Assembly (NCBI GenBank): GCA_012964335.1
Contig: DTUF01000035.1
Location: forward strand, 1-59,715
Source: Candidatus Poseidoniales archaeon
GTDB lineage: Archaea > Thermoplasmatota > Poseidoniia > Poseidoniales > Thalassarchaeaceae
Reading direction: 5' to 3'
Length of the DNA stretch: 59,715 bases
Numbering within the stretch: the stretch's first letter is position 1; each line of letters begins with the position of its first letter. The translations under genes were made by a program, and so were the position numbers. Shown here piece by piece: positions 1 to 8,478 of the stretch. The notes beneath the pieces were generated by a model. It made no database searches and was not told where the DNA came from. It saw only the letters and a list, made by a program, of their open reading frames with translations.

Positions 1-162
1 CCCATAGTATTCAGCAAGTTAATGCCAAATGGGAAATCCGAAGAAGAGTGATTTTTTCTTTGCCAACATCTAATGTCGGTAATGTATTAGCCCCGTTCCT
101 TCGTACTTGATTTAATCCTAACAGGGGTAATCATCAAATCGGCTCTATGAGCCGCCACAAAC
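1..162. other. left-edge segment without an assignable gene
   Basis: Two plus-strand frames are open from the window edge. One stops at 49-51 after 16 codons; the other runs about 35 codons to a stop near 108-110. Either could be the C-terminal tail of a gene lying upstream, but neither is long enough to recognise. The A+T-rich part from about 50 to 162 probably holds the promoter of the PAP2-family gene that starts at 163. No clear TATA element or Shine-Dalgarno sequence stands out. Confidence 0.3.
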
Positions 163-1614
163 ATGGCAAGCCCCTATTGGGTGATGATGGGAATAATTCT
201 CCTGCTGACTCCAGCAATTTGCTGGCTATTCACACTCCATCGAAAGGAGATGCGAATGCCACTATCAAAAATTGGAGATATGATTCATGACCAACGATAT
301 TATCTTCACATAATGGGTTATATTGTCATCATTATTTGGAAAGGTGCGACTGACAAACTGAATGAGCCGATCAAGTATGCTACCGGACATTGGACTGATT
401 GGGTATATGCTATTGAGGGAGAGCCAACCTTATGGATTCAACAAACCTTTGAGAACACTACCCTGACAAGTTTCCTAAACTTTCATTACCTATTCATTTA
501 CCTATTCTTAATCTATGTCACGACGGTCTACTATGCCTACACAGGTGAACGAGATATGACGGACAAAGTGACCTTGAATTATTTGTTAATCTATGCTATT
601 GCCGTACCATATTACCTATTTTTCAATGTTGAAGTAACATCTTCATGGATACCCGGAATGAAAGCACTCCTCTACCATGACGGAATTTATACTGCATTCT
701 ATGTAAGCCATGACCCCCTAGATAATGCGGTCCCTTCACTCCATGTCGCAATTCCTTTCGGTATTTTACTTCTAAACTGGATGCATTGTCGAGAGCGCGG
801 AATCAAACTGAGAGAGTGGGCTCACTGGAGATACCATATTTTCATTTTAGCTAACACTATTCTATTCATATTCACTATTCTCTATCTGGGTATCCACTGG
901 ATTGTTGACATTCCACTAGGCATGATTGTTGGTGCGATAGGAGCTTTTTTCATTCACCAAATTCAACCTCGACTCCGCAATGATTACGGTAAATTGTTTC
1001 AAGGAATTAGCCTGAAAAGATGGCGTGTTCATCTACTCGTAGAAGGAATAGTCACTATTTTGATGGTTTTAATTTTGATGAGTGCAGTGAATTACCAAGC
1101 CGACACGAATGATGAGCGCCCCTCATTTAGACTGGGACCAGGAGATTCTACTTTCGAAATTGTTCAGAAAATAGGTCATTACGAATCTGTTGAAATGAAC
1201 ATCACGAATTGGCATGAAAGTGAAACTCTCCAAGTTATTCTCATCATTACCGAAAACTCCGTCGAACAGATGGATGCCGGTCATATTAATTGGCAAGAAC
1301 TGAGTGAAGAATGGGCCGTAATTGAAGCAGCACCAGGCGAATCTATCCAATTTCAGGTGAGCCAGCCCAAAGTCTACCACATAGCAATATTACATCACCC
1401 AGGGGAGGATGGTTCGGGAATAATGGAAGTCAAGATTGACAACAATTATCAAGATTCTGAGCAAACCCTGACTCGCGCATACTTACTATCAATCCCATCG
1501 CTATGGATTACTGGTTGGGTAGTTCACCGACTTTGGAGAATGAAGAAGAATGGTGTACATTGGCTAACTTCTACCCCATCACATGCGTGGCCAAGTAACG
1601 GTGAAAACGAATAA
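163..1614 (+). CDS. PAP2-superfamily integral membrane phosphatase/transferase with extra C-terminal extracytoplasmic domain
   Basis: Multi-pass membrane protein of 483 aa. Residues about 1-275 hold the PAP2 (type 2 phosphatidic acid phosphatase / inositol-phosphorylceramide synthase-like) core. Its second motif reads PSLH near residue 190, and its third reads LGIHWIVDIPLG near 241-252, where His and Asp are the catalytic pair. The first motif (Lys-x6-Arg-Pro) is only weakly kept around KALLYHD. After the core there is one more helix (about 290-312), a roughly 125-residue hydrophilic region and a final helix (about 443-465), so the C-terminal domain probably faces outside. The likely role is removal or transfer of a lipid-linked phosphate group; the substrate is unknown. 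The plain ATG at 163 lacks an obvious ribosome binding site. It converges with the next gene. Confidence 0.75.
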   Translation: MASPYWVMMGIILLLTPAICWLFTLHRKEMRMPLSKIGDMIHDQRYYLHIMGYIVIIIWKGATDKLNEPIKYATGHWTDWVYAIEGEPTLWIQQTFENTTLTSFLNFHYLFIYLFLIYVTTVYYAYTGERDMTDKVTLNYLLIYAIAVPYYLFFNVEVTSSWIPGMKALLYHDGIYTAFYVSHDPLDNAVPSLHVAIPFGILLLNWMHCRERGIKLREWAHWRYHIFILANTILFIFTILYLGIHWIVDIPLGMIVGAIGAFFIHQIQPRLRNDYGKLFQGISLKRWRVHLLVEGIVTILMVLILMSAVNYQADTNDERPSFRLGPGDSTFEIVQKIGHYESVEMNITNWHESETLQVILIITENSVEQMDAGHINWQELSEEWAVIEAAPGESIQFQVSQPKVYHIAILHHPGEDGSGIMEVKIDNNYQDSEQTLTRAYLLSIPSLWITGWVVHRLWRMKKNGVHWLTSTPSHAWPSNGENE

Positions 1615-1648
1615 TTGCTCAAACCAATGTTTCAACATATTCGGGAAT

Positions 1649-2203
1649 TCATAATACGAAGTGCGCCATTATGCCACCGAGGATTAATGCAACCGCACCG
1701 CCAACTCCAAGCCAAATACCGGTTCGATAAGGTGATAACCGATATTTCCCCCAAACTACTGTAATCAGAACCCAAACTAAAATGATAATAGGCCAGCAAA
1801 AAAGTCCACTAAACAACAAGAGCATCAGACAAAAATTTACTGTAATAGAGGTAGATATCACCATTTTTGCTCGTTTTCCCCAATTATCATACCATTGAAG
1901 AGAGGAGAGAGCAAATAGGAATGTCAAGATATCTCCGCTGAATAATAGGGAACCATTATCTATCCACCATTGCGAATCAAATCCAATTGCCGAGTAAACA
2001 TAATCTTCCCAAAGGAATTTACTCAGAAAAGCCGCAACTAATCCCAGCAAAACAGGTTGCCACACCTGCCAACTAATCATCTGTTCCCTTGCAACAGCCT
2101 GTGTTTGAATGGTAACCATTTCTTCATCATCCGTCGGGGTAACATCCTCATTCACTTCAATGGTATCAGAAGCATCGTCTGATTCATCGCCAACCGTAGC
2201 CAC
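1649..2203 (-). CDS. hypothetical membrane protein with acidic N-terminus
   Basis: 184 aa, not recognised. The first ~45 residues are acidic and polar (many Asp, Glu, Thr). Four hydrophobic stretches then follow at roughly 48-66, 84-102, 114-150 (long, perhaps two helices) and 160-183. The N-terminus is probably cytoplasmic. It converges with the PAP2 gene (34-nt gap) and diverges from the aminophenol-dioxygenase-like operon, so the short region around 2204-2289 should carry two promoters. No catalytic motif is visible. It could be an accessory membrane protein of either neighbour, but nothing shows this. Confidence 0.6.
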   Translation of the reverse strand: MATVGDESDDASDTIEVNEDVTPTDDEEMVTIQTQAVAREQMISWQVWQPVLLGLVAAFLSKFLWEDYVYSAIGFDSQWWIDNGSLLFSGDILTFLFALSSLQWYDNWGKRAKMVISTSITVNFCLMLLLFSGLFCWPIIILVWVLITVVWGKYRLSPYRTGIWLGVGGAVALILGGIMAHFVL

Positions 2204-2289
2204 AATCTACCGGCAATAGATACCAACCTTGACGGTTTTGGATGATGCTAACAATGATGAACAGGTTGCCCCTCCCTCATCGTGATAGC

Positions 2290-3189
2290 ATGGGAGAGAT
2301 TGTCGCAGGTTGTATTGCACCGCACCCACCACACGTGGTTTATGCTGATAATCCGCCTCAAAATGAACCTAACTCAGAAGGCGGCTGGGAAACCCTGAGA
2401 TGGGGTTACGCAAAACTAGCTAACAAACTCAAAACTCTTGACTACGATGCTTTAGTCATATTCACACCCCATTGGCAAACCTACATCGGAACTCACTTCC
2501 TTGGACTTCCTCATTTCAAATCAAAGTCGGTAGACCCGGTTTTTCCGAATCTTTTCCAATTCAACTACGACCTAGGTGTAGACGTAGAATTATCTCGCGC
2601 CATGCACGATGCTGCCAAAGATGCAGGCATGGTTACAATGATGATGGAAAACCAAGATTTCCGGATTGATTACGGAACTATTGTTTCTGCACATATGCTC
2701 AACAGAGATTGGGACAAACCCATTGTTCCTATCTCGTCAAACCGTAGTCGCCACTATTACTCTGTGGAAGTCATGAATGAACAAGCTCGAGCACTAGGCC
2801 GAGCCTGTCGTAAGGCTATCCTTGAGAGTGATAAGCGAGTAGTTTTAGTTTCAACTCACAGTCTTTCACACCGGCATTTCACCACAGAGCCTCCTATCCC
2901 AGAAGATATGTCAAAACAACATATTTACAATCACAGCAATTATGTTTGGGACATGAAACTGATTGATTTAATGCGTGAAGGGAAAATGCAAGAAGTCATT
3001 GACCTGATGCCTGAATTTACTGAGCAGACAATGGCTGAAACTGATTCTGGCTCAATAAGTTGGATGATGGAAGCATTAGGAATGCCTGATTATCCTGCAG
3101 AAATATATGGTTATCAATCTGTAATTGGAACTGGAAATGTAGTTGCTGCATGGGATCCAAATCCTGAAACTAGGGAGGTTGTACTTTGA
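2290..3189 (+). CDS. amnB: class III extradiol dioxygenase, 2-aminophenol 1,6-dioxygenase beta (catalytic) subunit-like
   Basis: LigB-superfamily ring-cleaving dioxygenase, expected to open 2-aminophenol (or a close analogue) between C1 and C6 using Fe(II). Counting from the ATG at 2290, the iron ligands appear as His12 (APHPPH), His61 (TPHW) and Glu250 (AETDSGS), with catalytic His194 (LSHRH). This is a constant one-residue shift from the His13/His62/Glu251/His195 I recall for Comamonas AmnB. That match supports the start at 2290 rather than the in-frame ATG at 2242, which adds 16 unconserved residues. The next gene encodes the partner alpha subunit and its TTG start overlaps this stop, so the two are translationally coupled. 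Family placement is secure; the exact substrate is inferred. 3-hydroxyanthranilate-like or catechol-like substrates are alternatives. Confidence 0.85.
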   Translation: MGEIVAGCIAPHPPHVVYADNPPQNEPNSEGGWETLRWGYAKLANKLKTLDYDALVIFTPHWQTYIGTHFLGLPHFKSKSVDPVFPNLFQFNYDLGVDVELSRAMHDAAKDAGMVTMMMENQDFRIDYGTIVSAHMLNRDWDKPIVPISSNRSRHYYSVEVMNEQARALGRACRKAILESDKRVVLVSTHSLSHRHFTTEPPIPEDMSKQHIYNHSNYVWDMKLIDLMREGKMQEVIDLMPEFTEQTMAETDSGSISWMMEALGMPDYPAEIYGYQSVIGTGNVVAAWDPNPETREVVL

Positions 3190-4109
3190 GTGAATCTCCA
3201 ATTTGCTTTGGCCTATATGTGCCACCTCAACCACACCCACTTCTAGTCCCTGAACAGAATGAGGGTTGGGGGCAACTACGCTCAGCCTTTGATACTGCAA
3301 GACAGAGAATTGAAGAAAGTGATGCAGATTTAATTCTCGTTTACTCAACTACATGGCCAAGTGTCATCGGACATCAAATACAGGCCCATCCTGAACCTGA
3401 ATGGACACATGTTGACGATGATTTTCACTTTCTTGGCAGTATGCCTTACAAATTCAAAATGGATTCTGATTTTGCCCATGGTTATAATGAAAATTGTGGC
3501 GAAAGGGGGCTTCATTCAAGGACCATCGCCTATGATGGGTTTCCTATTGATACAGGCTCAGTCGTTGCTCTAAAACTACTGAATCCTGACAACCGAATTC
3601 CAGCCTGTATCGTCTCCTCAAATGTTTATTCAAACCGAGCTGAATCAATTGTTTTAGGAAAAGCCGCAAGAGATACTTTACAACAACAAGGGAAAAAAGC
3701 AGTGGTAGTAGTAGTTGCTACCCTTTCTAATCGCATGTTCACAGAACATATTGAACCGAAAGACGACCGTATCCATAGTGCCAAGGATGAAGAGTGGAAT
3801 CAGAAAATTATGGAGTTCTTTGGTCAAGGTCGTTTAGAAGATTTAAGCCAACTAAGCCGCGAAATACATGGCCAAATTAGGGTTCAAAAAGTGGTGGCTT
3901 ACAAACCAGTTTGGTGGATGGCAGCAACCATGGGGCAATCAAACAATTACAAGGGTGAGGTACTGGCATACGCTGCACTACATGGATCTGGAGGTGCGGT
4001 CATCCAACTTACTCCAACTGCCGGCTCAATTGGCGATAAAGAATTTGATGAAGATGATGTTGAAGTTTATTCTGGTGACAGAGATGTTCTCGATAAGGGG
4101 ATGAATTAA
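3186..4109 (+). CDS. amnA: 2-aminophenol 1,6-dioxygenase alpha-subunit-like protein
   Basis: 307 aa, the non-catalytic partner type of the LigB family. The His/His/Glu iron site of the beta subunit is not present, but the fold signature is: VYSTTWP near residue 54, the HVDDD segment, YDGFPIDTGS near 115-124 and a Gly-rich HGSGGAVI close to the end. These resemble AmnA of aminophenol-degrading Pseudomonas, from memory. It starts with TTG overlapping the TGA of the beta gene. Its own TAA overlaps the ATG of the RidA gene (TAATG). The tight coupling beta-alpha-deaminase argues for one enzyme system. The last ~30 residues are acidic and look like an extra tail. Confidence 0.8.
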   Translation: MSESPICFGLYVPPQPHPLLVPEQNEGWGQLRSAFDTARQRIEESDADLILVYSTTWPSVIGHQIQAHPEPEWTHVDDDFHFLGSMPYKFKMDSDFAHGYNENCGERGLHSRTIAYDGFPIDTGSVVALKLLNPDNRIPACIVSSNVYSNRAESIVLGKAARDTLQQQGKKAVVVVVATLSNRMFTEHIEPKDDRIHSAKDEEWNQKIMEFFGQGRLEDLSQLSREIHGQIRVQKVVAYKPVWWMAATMGQSNNYKGEVLAYAALHGSGGAVIQLTPTAGSIGDKEFDEDDVEVYSGDRDVLDKGMN

Positions 4110-4744
4110 TGCCAGAAGAGGAAGAAGAACCTGATTCTGATGAGGAGAAAGAGGAATGGCCATCTCCTGTAGAAGTCATTGATGATTTGTATGATGAATA
4201 TGGCTCCTCAGTGATTTCACATGCTGGTGGGGTAATAGGTGCTGCTGCTGGGGCTGTAGTTGGTGGGCCAGTTGGTGCTGTGGCTGGCTCTATTGTAGGT
4301 AAGAAAACCGCAGGCAACATGATGAACAAGGATGGACCTATTTTTTCAGATAACGCACCAAAAGCAGTAGGTGCATACCCTCACGCAAGACGCGTGGGAA
4401 GTCTGGTTTTTGTATCTGGGATTGGCCCAAGGCACCCTGAAACTAACGAAATTGTTGGTGGTGCAATTGAGGATGAAAATGGAAACCCAATTGATTATGA
4501 CATCAAAGCACAGACAAAGCAAGTACTAGAGAACATCAAATCTATTCTTGAAGAAGTTGATCTGTCACTTTCAAATGTAGTAGATTGCCTCTGCTTTCTC
4601 ATAGATATGGAAAGAGATTTCGCAGGATTTAACGAAGTTTATGCGGAATACTTCTCAGAAATAATGCCAACAAGAACGACAGTTGCTGTTACAGCACTCC
4701 CAACAACTATTGCCGTGGAATTGAAAGTCATTGCAAAATGCTGA
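4109..4744 (+). CDS. amnD: RidA-family 2-aminomuconate deaminase-like protein with glycine-zipper N-terminal extension
   Basis: 211 aa in two parts. Residues 1-40 are very acidic and residues about 46-72 form a Gly/Ala zipper (GVIGAAAGAVVGGPVGAVAG) of the type that inserts in or spans membranes. Residues about 78-211 are a complete RidA (YjgF/YER057c) domain. Diagnostic pieces are FVSGIGPR, DIKAQT, a central FLIDM, MPTRTTV and a C-terminal ELKVIA. These match 2-aminomuconate deaminases (AmnD/NbaF), which hydrolyse the enamine to 4-oxalocrotonate. Immediately downstream of the dioxygenase pair this is a natural third step. The middle step, 2-aminomuconic semialdehyde dehydrogenase, is not in the window. 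Ordinary deaminases of this type are about 140 aa, so the extension is unusual. Confidence 0.8.
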   Translation: MPEEEEEPDSDEEKEEWPSPVEVIDDLYDEYGSSVISHAGGVIGAAAGAVVGGPVGAVAGSIVGKKTAGNMMNKDGPIFSDNAPKAVGAYPHARRVGSLVFVSGIGPRHPETNEIVGGAIEDENGNPIDYDIKAQTKQVLENIKSILEEVDLSLSNVVDCLCFLIDMERDFAGFNEVYAEYFSEIMPTRTTVAVTALPTTIAVELKVIAKC

Positions 4745-4788
4745 TGCCGGCAAATAATTCAAATGTAGCCAGTCAGTGAATAAAACTG

Positions 4789-5463
4789 ATGGAAGAAAAG
4801 GCTGAGGCTGGCTTGGCTCTGATTTTCACTGCCCCAATAGCTACTGTTGCACTTATCATCGCCACCACTTTTGGCGGGATTATTGGTTCAGCAGTTTGGA
4901 TACTCGGAAAAGTTTGGCAGATTGGATTCCCCACAATTTGGAGGGTAAAAATAGAGCAAAAAGAAATTTCGAAATCCCCGTGCCCCGAGGGTGGAATTAA
5001 AGAGGGAATTATTCACGGAGTTGCGATAAGTATCGTCATGTTTATCGCATGGGTTTTAGCCCACGATAGCCTTGATAATAGCGAAATTAGGGGTTTTGTT
5101 GAACCTTTTGGATTGCTTAATCCTTGGCTATACTTTGCAGCATTTGTCTACTGGGTCACATTCAACTCATTACTTGAAGAGTACTTATTTCGGTGGTTCA
5201 TCTTTGAAAAGTTTGAGACTTTTGTTGGCGGGAAATGGGCTGTCATTCTAGCAAGTTTGGCATTTACATCACATCATATCTTTGGTACTGCAGAAATGTT
5301 TCCATGGTGGGCAATAATTCTCGCTTCAATCGGTGTATTTTCAGGCGGTGTTATGTGGTCTTGGCTCTATTTGCGTCATAGAAGCATATGGCCATCCTAT
5401 GTCAGCCATGTCATTGTTGATATCACAATGTTTGCAATCGGTGCATATATTCTGTTTGCTTGA
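4789..5463 (+). CDS. CPBP (Rce1/Abi-like) intramembrane metalloprotease
   Basis: 224-aa membrane protein with the signature of the CPBP glutamic-type intramembrane endopeptidases. Motif 1 EEYLFR gives Glu130/Glu131 and Arg135, motif 2 is HH at 162-163 in FTSHHI, and motif 3 is SHVIVD with His207 and Asp211. Helices are seen near 10-35, 70-90, 105-128, 142-160, 170-195 and 203-223. The family includes CAAX prenyl proteases and bacteriocin-immunity proteins; the substrate here cannot be told. It lies 44 nt after the RidA gene on the same strand and may be co-transcribed, though a link to aminophenol breakdown is not evident. It converges with pelota. Confidence 0.85.
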   Translation: MEEKAEAGLALIFTAPIATVALIIATTFGGIIGSAVWILGKVWQIGFPTIWRVKIEQKEISKSPCPEGGIKEGIIHGVAISIVMFIAWVLAHDSLDNSEIRGFVEPFGLLNPWLYFAAFVYWVTFNSLLEEYLFRWFIFEKFETFVGGKWAVILASLAFTSHHIFGTAEMFPWWAIILASIGVFSGGVMWSWLYLRHRSIWPSYVSHVIVDITMFAIGAYILFA

Positions 5464-5503
5464 TATCAGCAATAATTGGAAAACTTGTATGTTGAACTCA
5501 TTT

Positions 5504-6565
5504 TCAATCTATTTTCCAGCGTAACAAGGCGATTGCGCCTCCTAGACCATTGAGTTGCTGCCCTGCATCGTGGCCATCTGATGCCTGAACTAATTGTGCA
5601 CCTTTTTCATCAAGTCGATTGGTGAAATCAATCCATGTTTCATCTCCAATCACCTTCTCCTCATCTCTTAGAAGTTCAGAGTTTACAATCAAAGTTTCAA
5701 TCGCCCCTTCCTCAAGTGCTTTTGCAATAATGTCGTAACCGTACGCAACAGGGCCATCTGTTGCCATCCTCTTCAATGCCTCTTCTATCAATTCGGTTTG
5801 TTTTGCAATCGCTGTTTCTCCAAGTAATTCAGACGCCAAACCCTCGGCTAAGACCTGATTGGCAGCAGGACGACCACCAATATTGGTGCCAACATTGAGC
5901 ATTTTCTGTTCACAGCCATTCATTCGCAATAATTTTTCAAATTGCTGGCGAGCCATACCTGGCCCACAAACAACGAGAGAAGCGTCTTTACTGAATAACA
6001 TAGAGGATTCTTTTGCTGCCTTGGCAAAGAAACCATCTCTAACAGCCCCAGAACTCTTCTCTCTTTTGCCGCCACCGCGAAGGGTGAAGGTGGCTAAATC
6101 CCGCATCCCATGAGAAGCAATTTCGAATAGAATAATTTCGTCATTTTCAACCACTACAATGGCTATTAATGCACGACCACCATCTTGTACCGCTTCGCTG
6201 AGTAACTTTTCATCAGCACGATTCCATCCTGTCTCAGCAATCAATTCTAACTCATCGCCTAGGCCAACATTGTGAGTATGAAATGAGCCCTTGTCAATCG
6301 GCGCTTCGGTGATTACACCATGCAATCTTAGATTATCGGAGAATATCTGAAACTCTGAATCTTCAACGGAGATTTGAATCCACATCGTCTTTCGCTCTGC
6401 TGATTTTGCTCTCCCCCCTTCTTGAGTGCCTGTTGTTTGGTCACGGCGGTGAGAAACCATCCCAGCAGATTTGTTTCCTTTCACTAATTGAGATAGAACC
6501 CAAAGGTCATCCTCATGTTGAATACGAAGTTTCATCATGTCTTCGTCTCGTTTTAGAATCTGCAT
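5504..6565 (-). CDS. pelA: mRNA surveillance protein pelota (Dom34 homologue)
   Basis: 353 aa, the normal length for archaeal pelota (about 340-360). The N-terminal Sm-like domain carries DDLWVLSQL near residues 19-27. The central domain has the conserved IVVVENDEIILFE-type strand, and the C-terminal L30e-like domain includes the AYGYDII region and ends with a GGAIALLRW strand. Pelota resembles release factor aRF1 but lacks the GGQ hydrolysis motif, and none is seen here. It splits stalled ribosomes together with aABCE1 and, in archaea, aEF1A. Start ATG at 6565. The neighbouring Lrp gene is upstream on the same strand (109-nt gap). Confidence 0.88.
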   Translation of the reverse strand: MQILKRDEDMMKLRIQHEDDLWVLSQLVKGNKSAGMVSHRRDQTTGTQEGGRAKSAERKTMWIQISVEDSEFQIFSDNLRLHGVITEAPIDKGSFHTHNVGLGDELELIAETGWNRADEKLLSEAVQDGGRALIAIVVVENDEIILFEIASHGMRDLATFTLRGGGKREKSSGAVRDGFFAKAAKESSMLFSKDASLVVCGPGMARQQFEKLLRMNGCEQKMLNVGTNIGGRPAANQVLAEGLASELLGETAIAKQTELIEEALKRMATDGPVAYGYDIIAKALEEGAIETLIVNSELLRDEEKVIGDETWIDFTNRLDEKGAQLVQASDGHDAGQQLNGLGGAIALLRWKID

Positions 6566-6674
6566 CGTGTGCCCCCAATTTCACCCTATTGCATGGCACC
6601 TATTCAACTTCTCGCGTGACAATATGGTGGCGGATAACAGTAAATACGAGGTATTCGACTTCACTCATTTCAGC

Positions 6675-7142
6675 TTATGAGCCACTGGCAGCACCAGTAT
6701 AACTGTAGAATGTCACCATTGTCTGAGTATGACCTATGCCCTCAATTTTTGATAATTCATCAAGGATTGAATCTCCAAGGCTATCCATTTCCCGGGCAAC
6801 TACCTCAATGATAAAATCCCATTGACCAGTGATAATATGGCAACCCACAATAAATGGTAATTTACAAATCTCTTTAGCAACACTTCTACGGTCTTTCCTA
6901 GCCTTGTCACCTGCCCAATTTGCTAGTAAGAACCCATGCAGAGGAAGACCAAGCTTTTCGTGTGAAAGTTTGACCGTGAATTTGTCAATAATGCCTCTCT
7001 CTTGAAGTCTTTTTATCCTATCGTGAACCGTCACCCTAGGGATGTTTAAACGATCCGCGATACTCTTTGTGCTAGCCCTTGCATCCTCAATTAGAAGTTC
7101 AAGAATTAGTGTGTCTTTGTCATCAAGTTGACTAAAAAGCAT
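6675..7142 (-). CDS. Lrp/AsnC-family transcriptional regulator
   Basis: 155 aa with the two-domain plan of feast/famine regulators. A winged helix-turn-helix lies at about residues 5-55 (LLIEDARASTKSIADRL, then IPRVTVHDRIKRL), followed by a linker and an AsnC/RAM ligand-binding domain at about 70-150 containing HIITGQWDFIIEV. It is divergently transcribed from a Cys/Met PLP enzyme followed by a LysE-type exporter, the classic arrangement of a local amino-acid-sensing regulator and its targets. Autoregulation from the 134-nt shared promoter region is likely. The ligand is probably an amino acid of the sulfur family, by context only. Confidence 0.88.
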   Translation of the reverse strand: MLFSQLDDKDTLILELLIEDARASTKSIADRLNIPRVTVHDRIKRLQERGIIDKFTVKLSHEKLGLPLHGFLLANWAGDKARKDRRSVAKEICKLPFIVGCHIITGQWDFIIEVVAREMDSLGDSILDELSKIEGIGHTQTMVTFYSYTGAASGS

Positions 7143-7221
7143 GATTGTCGTATCGGCGGCTTATTCTTATTACTTCCGTCATATAGTCGGTTTTCCACAC
7201 CATAAGTCACTCTTTATCCGA

Positions 7222-7240
7222 CATACATCAACATTGTATG
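7222..7240. promoter_or_regulatory. candidate operator palindrome between Lrp-type regulator and PLP-enzyme gene
   Basis: CATACA and TGTATG form a 6-bp inverted repeat with a 7-nt centre in the A+T-rich divergent region, about 37 nt upstream of the PLP-enzyme ATG. Lrp-family proteins bind partly palindromic A+T-rich sites of about this size. The site could equally be part of a core promoter. There is no second copy close by that would strengthen the call. Confidence 0.3.
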
Positions 7241-7261
7241 GCGTATTGTTGAAGTCAATTA

Positions 7262-7276
7262 AGCCCTCGTAGGGCT
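7262..7276 (+). promoter_or_regulatory. leader hairpin directly abutting a start codon
   Basis: AGCCCT-CGT-AGGGCT is a perfect 6-bp inverted repeat with a 3-nt loop. Its last base is immediately before the ATG at 7277. If the mRNA has a leader, this stem would hide the start region and could tune translation. If the gene is leaderless, the repeat would be a DNA element only. Confidence 0.3.
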
Positions 7277-8455
7277 ATGGCAACAGATGAAACCGACAAC
7301 CAGTTTGCAACAAAAGCAGTTCACTCAGGAACCAAACACATCGAGGGGGCTGTCAACACCCCTATTTTCCAATCGTCAACTTACGAGTTAACTGAGGAGA
7401 GATATGCTGGTTGGGCTGCTGGAGCCCAACATACTCTGCTGTATTCTCGTCTATCAAGCGTTAATTCTGATGCCGCAACAGAAAAAATATGTGCCATGGA
7501 ATGCGCTGAGGATGGGTTGTTATTTGCTAGCGGAATGGCAGCCATTTCAACAACCCTTCTAGGCCTTCTTTCACATGGGGACCATTGTGTATCCGCTCCA
7601 GATGTTTATGGAGGAACTTATGGCTTGATGACTGATGAATTACCAAGATTTGGTATTGAAGTTACTTTTGCCGATATGACTGACCCATCATCCTACGAAG
7701 CTGCAATACAAGATAATACCAAGATACTGTATATTGAGACATTATCAAATCCAACATTGAAAGTAGCAGACATCCCAGCCTTTGCAGATATTGCTAGTCG
7801 GCACAATCTATTGCTAATCATCGATAATACCTTCACCACCCCGTGGGCAACTCAACCAATTGCAATGGGCTGTGATTTGGTTATACATTCAACAACCAAA
7901 TATCTTGGAGGACATTCGGATATTATTGGTGGAGCAGTTGTTGGCAGCGCTGAGTTAATTGCCACTCTTTTTCCTAAAAAGGTACACTTCGGAGGCTGCC
8001 CTGACCCACACGCTTGTTACCTACTAGAGAGAGGAATGCGTACACTTCACGCACGTATGCCAATACATGTTGATAATTCGTTGGAACTGGCCAAACGGCT
8101 AGAACAACACCCTATGATTAGTTCAGTAAATCACCCAATGCTTGAGGGAAATAACCAATATGAGATAGCTCAAAAAATAATGCCAAGAGGAACTGGGATG
8201 TTAGCATTCACTGTCGATGGGGGGGATGATGCGGCATTAAAATTCATCCGTAGTCTTGAAATCGTATTTGAAGCAACTAGCCTTGGAGGAGTTGAAAGTT
8301 TAGTCGAATGCCCATTCAATACAAGCCACATATTTGTCCCACAAGAAGTCAGGATTGCAGCGGGTATCAATCCAGGATTTGTTAGAATGAGTGTTGGAAT
8401 TGAAGATATTGAAGATCTATGGAATGACCTGTCGCAGGCACTAGCAACCATCTAA
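7277..8455 (+). CDS. Cys/Met-metabolism PLP enzyme (cystathionine gamma-synthase / gamma-lyase / methionine gamma-lyase type)
   Basis: 392 aa, normal length for the trans-sulfuration fold-type I PLP family. It shows TKAVHSG at the N-terminus, NTPIFQSSTYE, LLYSRLSS (binding the PLP phosphate from the neighbouring subunit), FASGMAA, the DNTFTTP aspartate near residue 187 and the PLP-binding lysine Lys208 in STTKYLGGH. Members make or cleave cystathionine or release methanethiol, H2S and 2-oxobutyrate from sulfur amino acids; the subfamily cannot be set by eye. The divergent Lrp regulator and the LysE-type exporter 23 nt downstream suggest sulfur-amino-acid homeostasis. Confidence 0.88.
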   Translation: MATDETDNQFATKAVHSGTKHIEGAVNTPIFQSSTYELTEERYAGWAAGAQHTLLYSRLSSVNSDAATEKICAMECAEDGLLFASGMAAISTTLLGLLSHGDHCVSAPDVYGGTYGLMTDELPRFGIEVTFADMTDPSSYEAAIQDNTKILYIETLSNPTLKVADIPAFADIASRHNLLLIIDNTFTTPWATQPIAMGCDLVIHSTTKYLGGHSDIIGGAVVGSAELIATLFPKKVHFGGCPDPHACYLLERGMRTLHARMPIHVDNSLELAKRLEQHPMISSVNHPMLEGNNQYEIAQKIMPRGTGMLAFTVDGGDDAALKFIRSLEIVFEATSLGGVESLVECPFNTSHIFVPQEVRIAAGINPGFVRMSVGIEDIEDLWNDLSQALATI

Positions 8456-8478
8456 AACAAATCCTTGAAGGTGATTAA

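Noticed and set aside
4009-4329. Minus-strand open frame of 106 aa
   Set aside because: Antisense of the acidic and glycine-zipper region of the RidA protein; its Ser/Pro/Ala composition is a mirror of that low complexity.
5470-5520. Separated TGGAAAA/TTTTCCA arms between the CPBP and pelota genes as a terminator
   Set aside because: The arms are about 30 nt apart and short; too weak to call.
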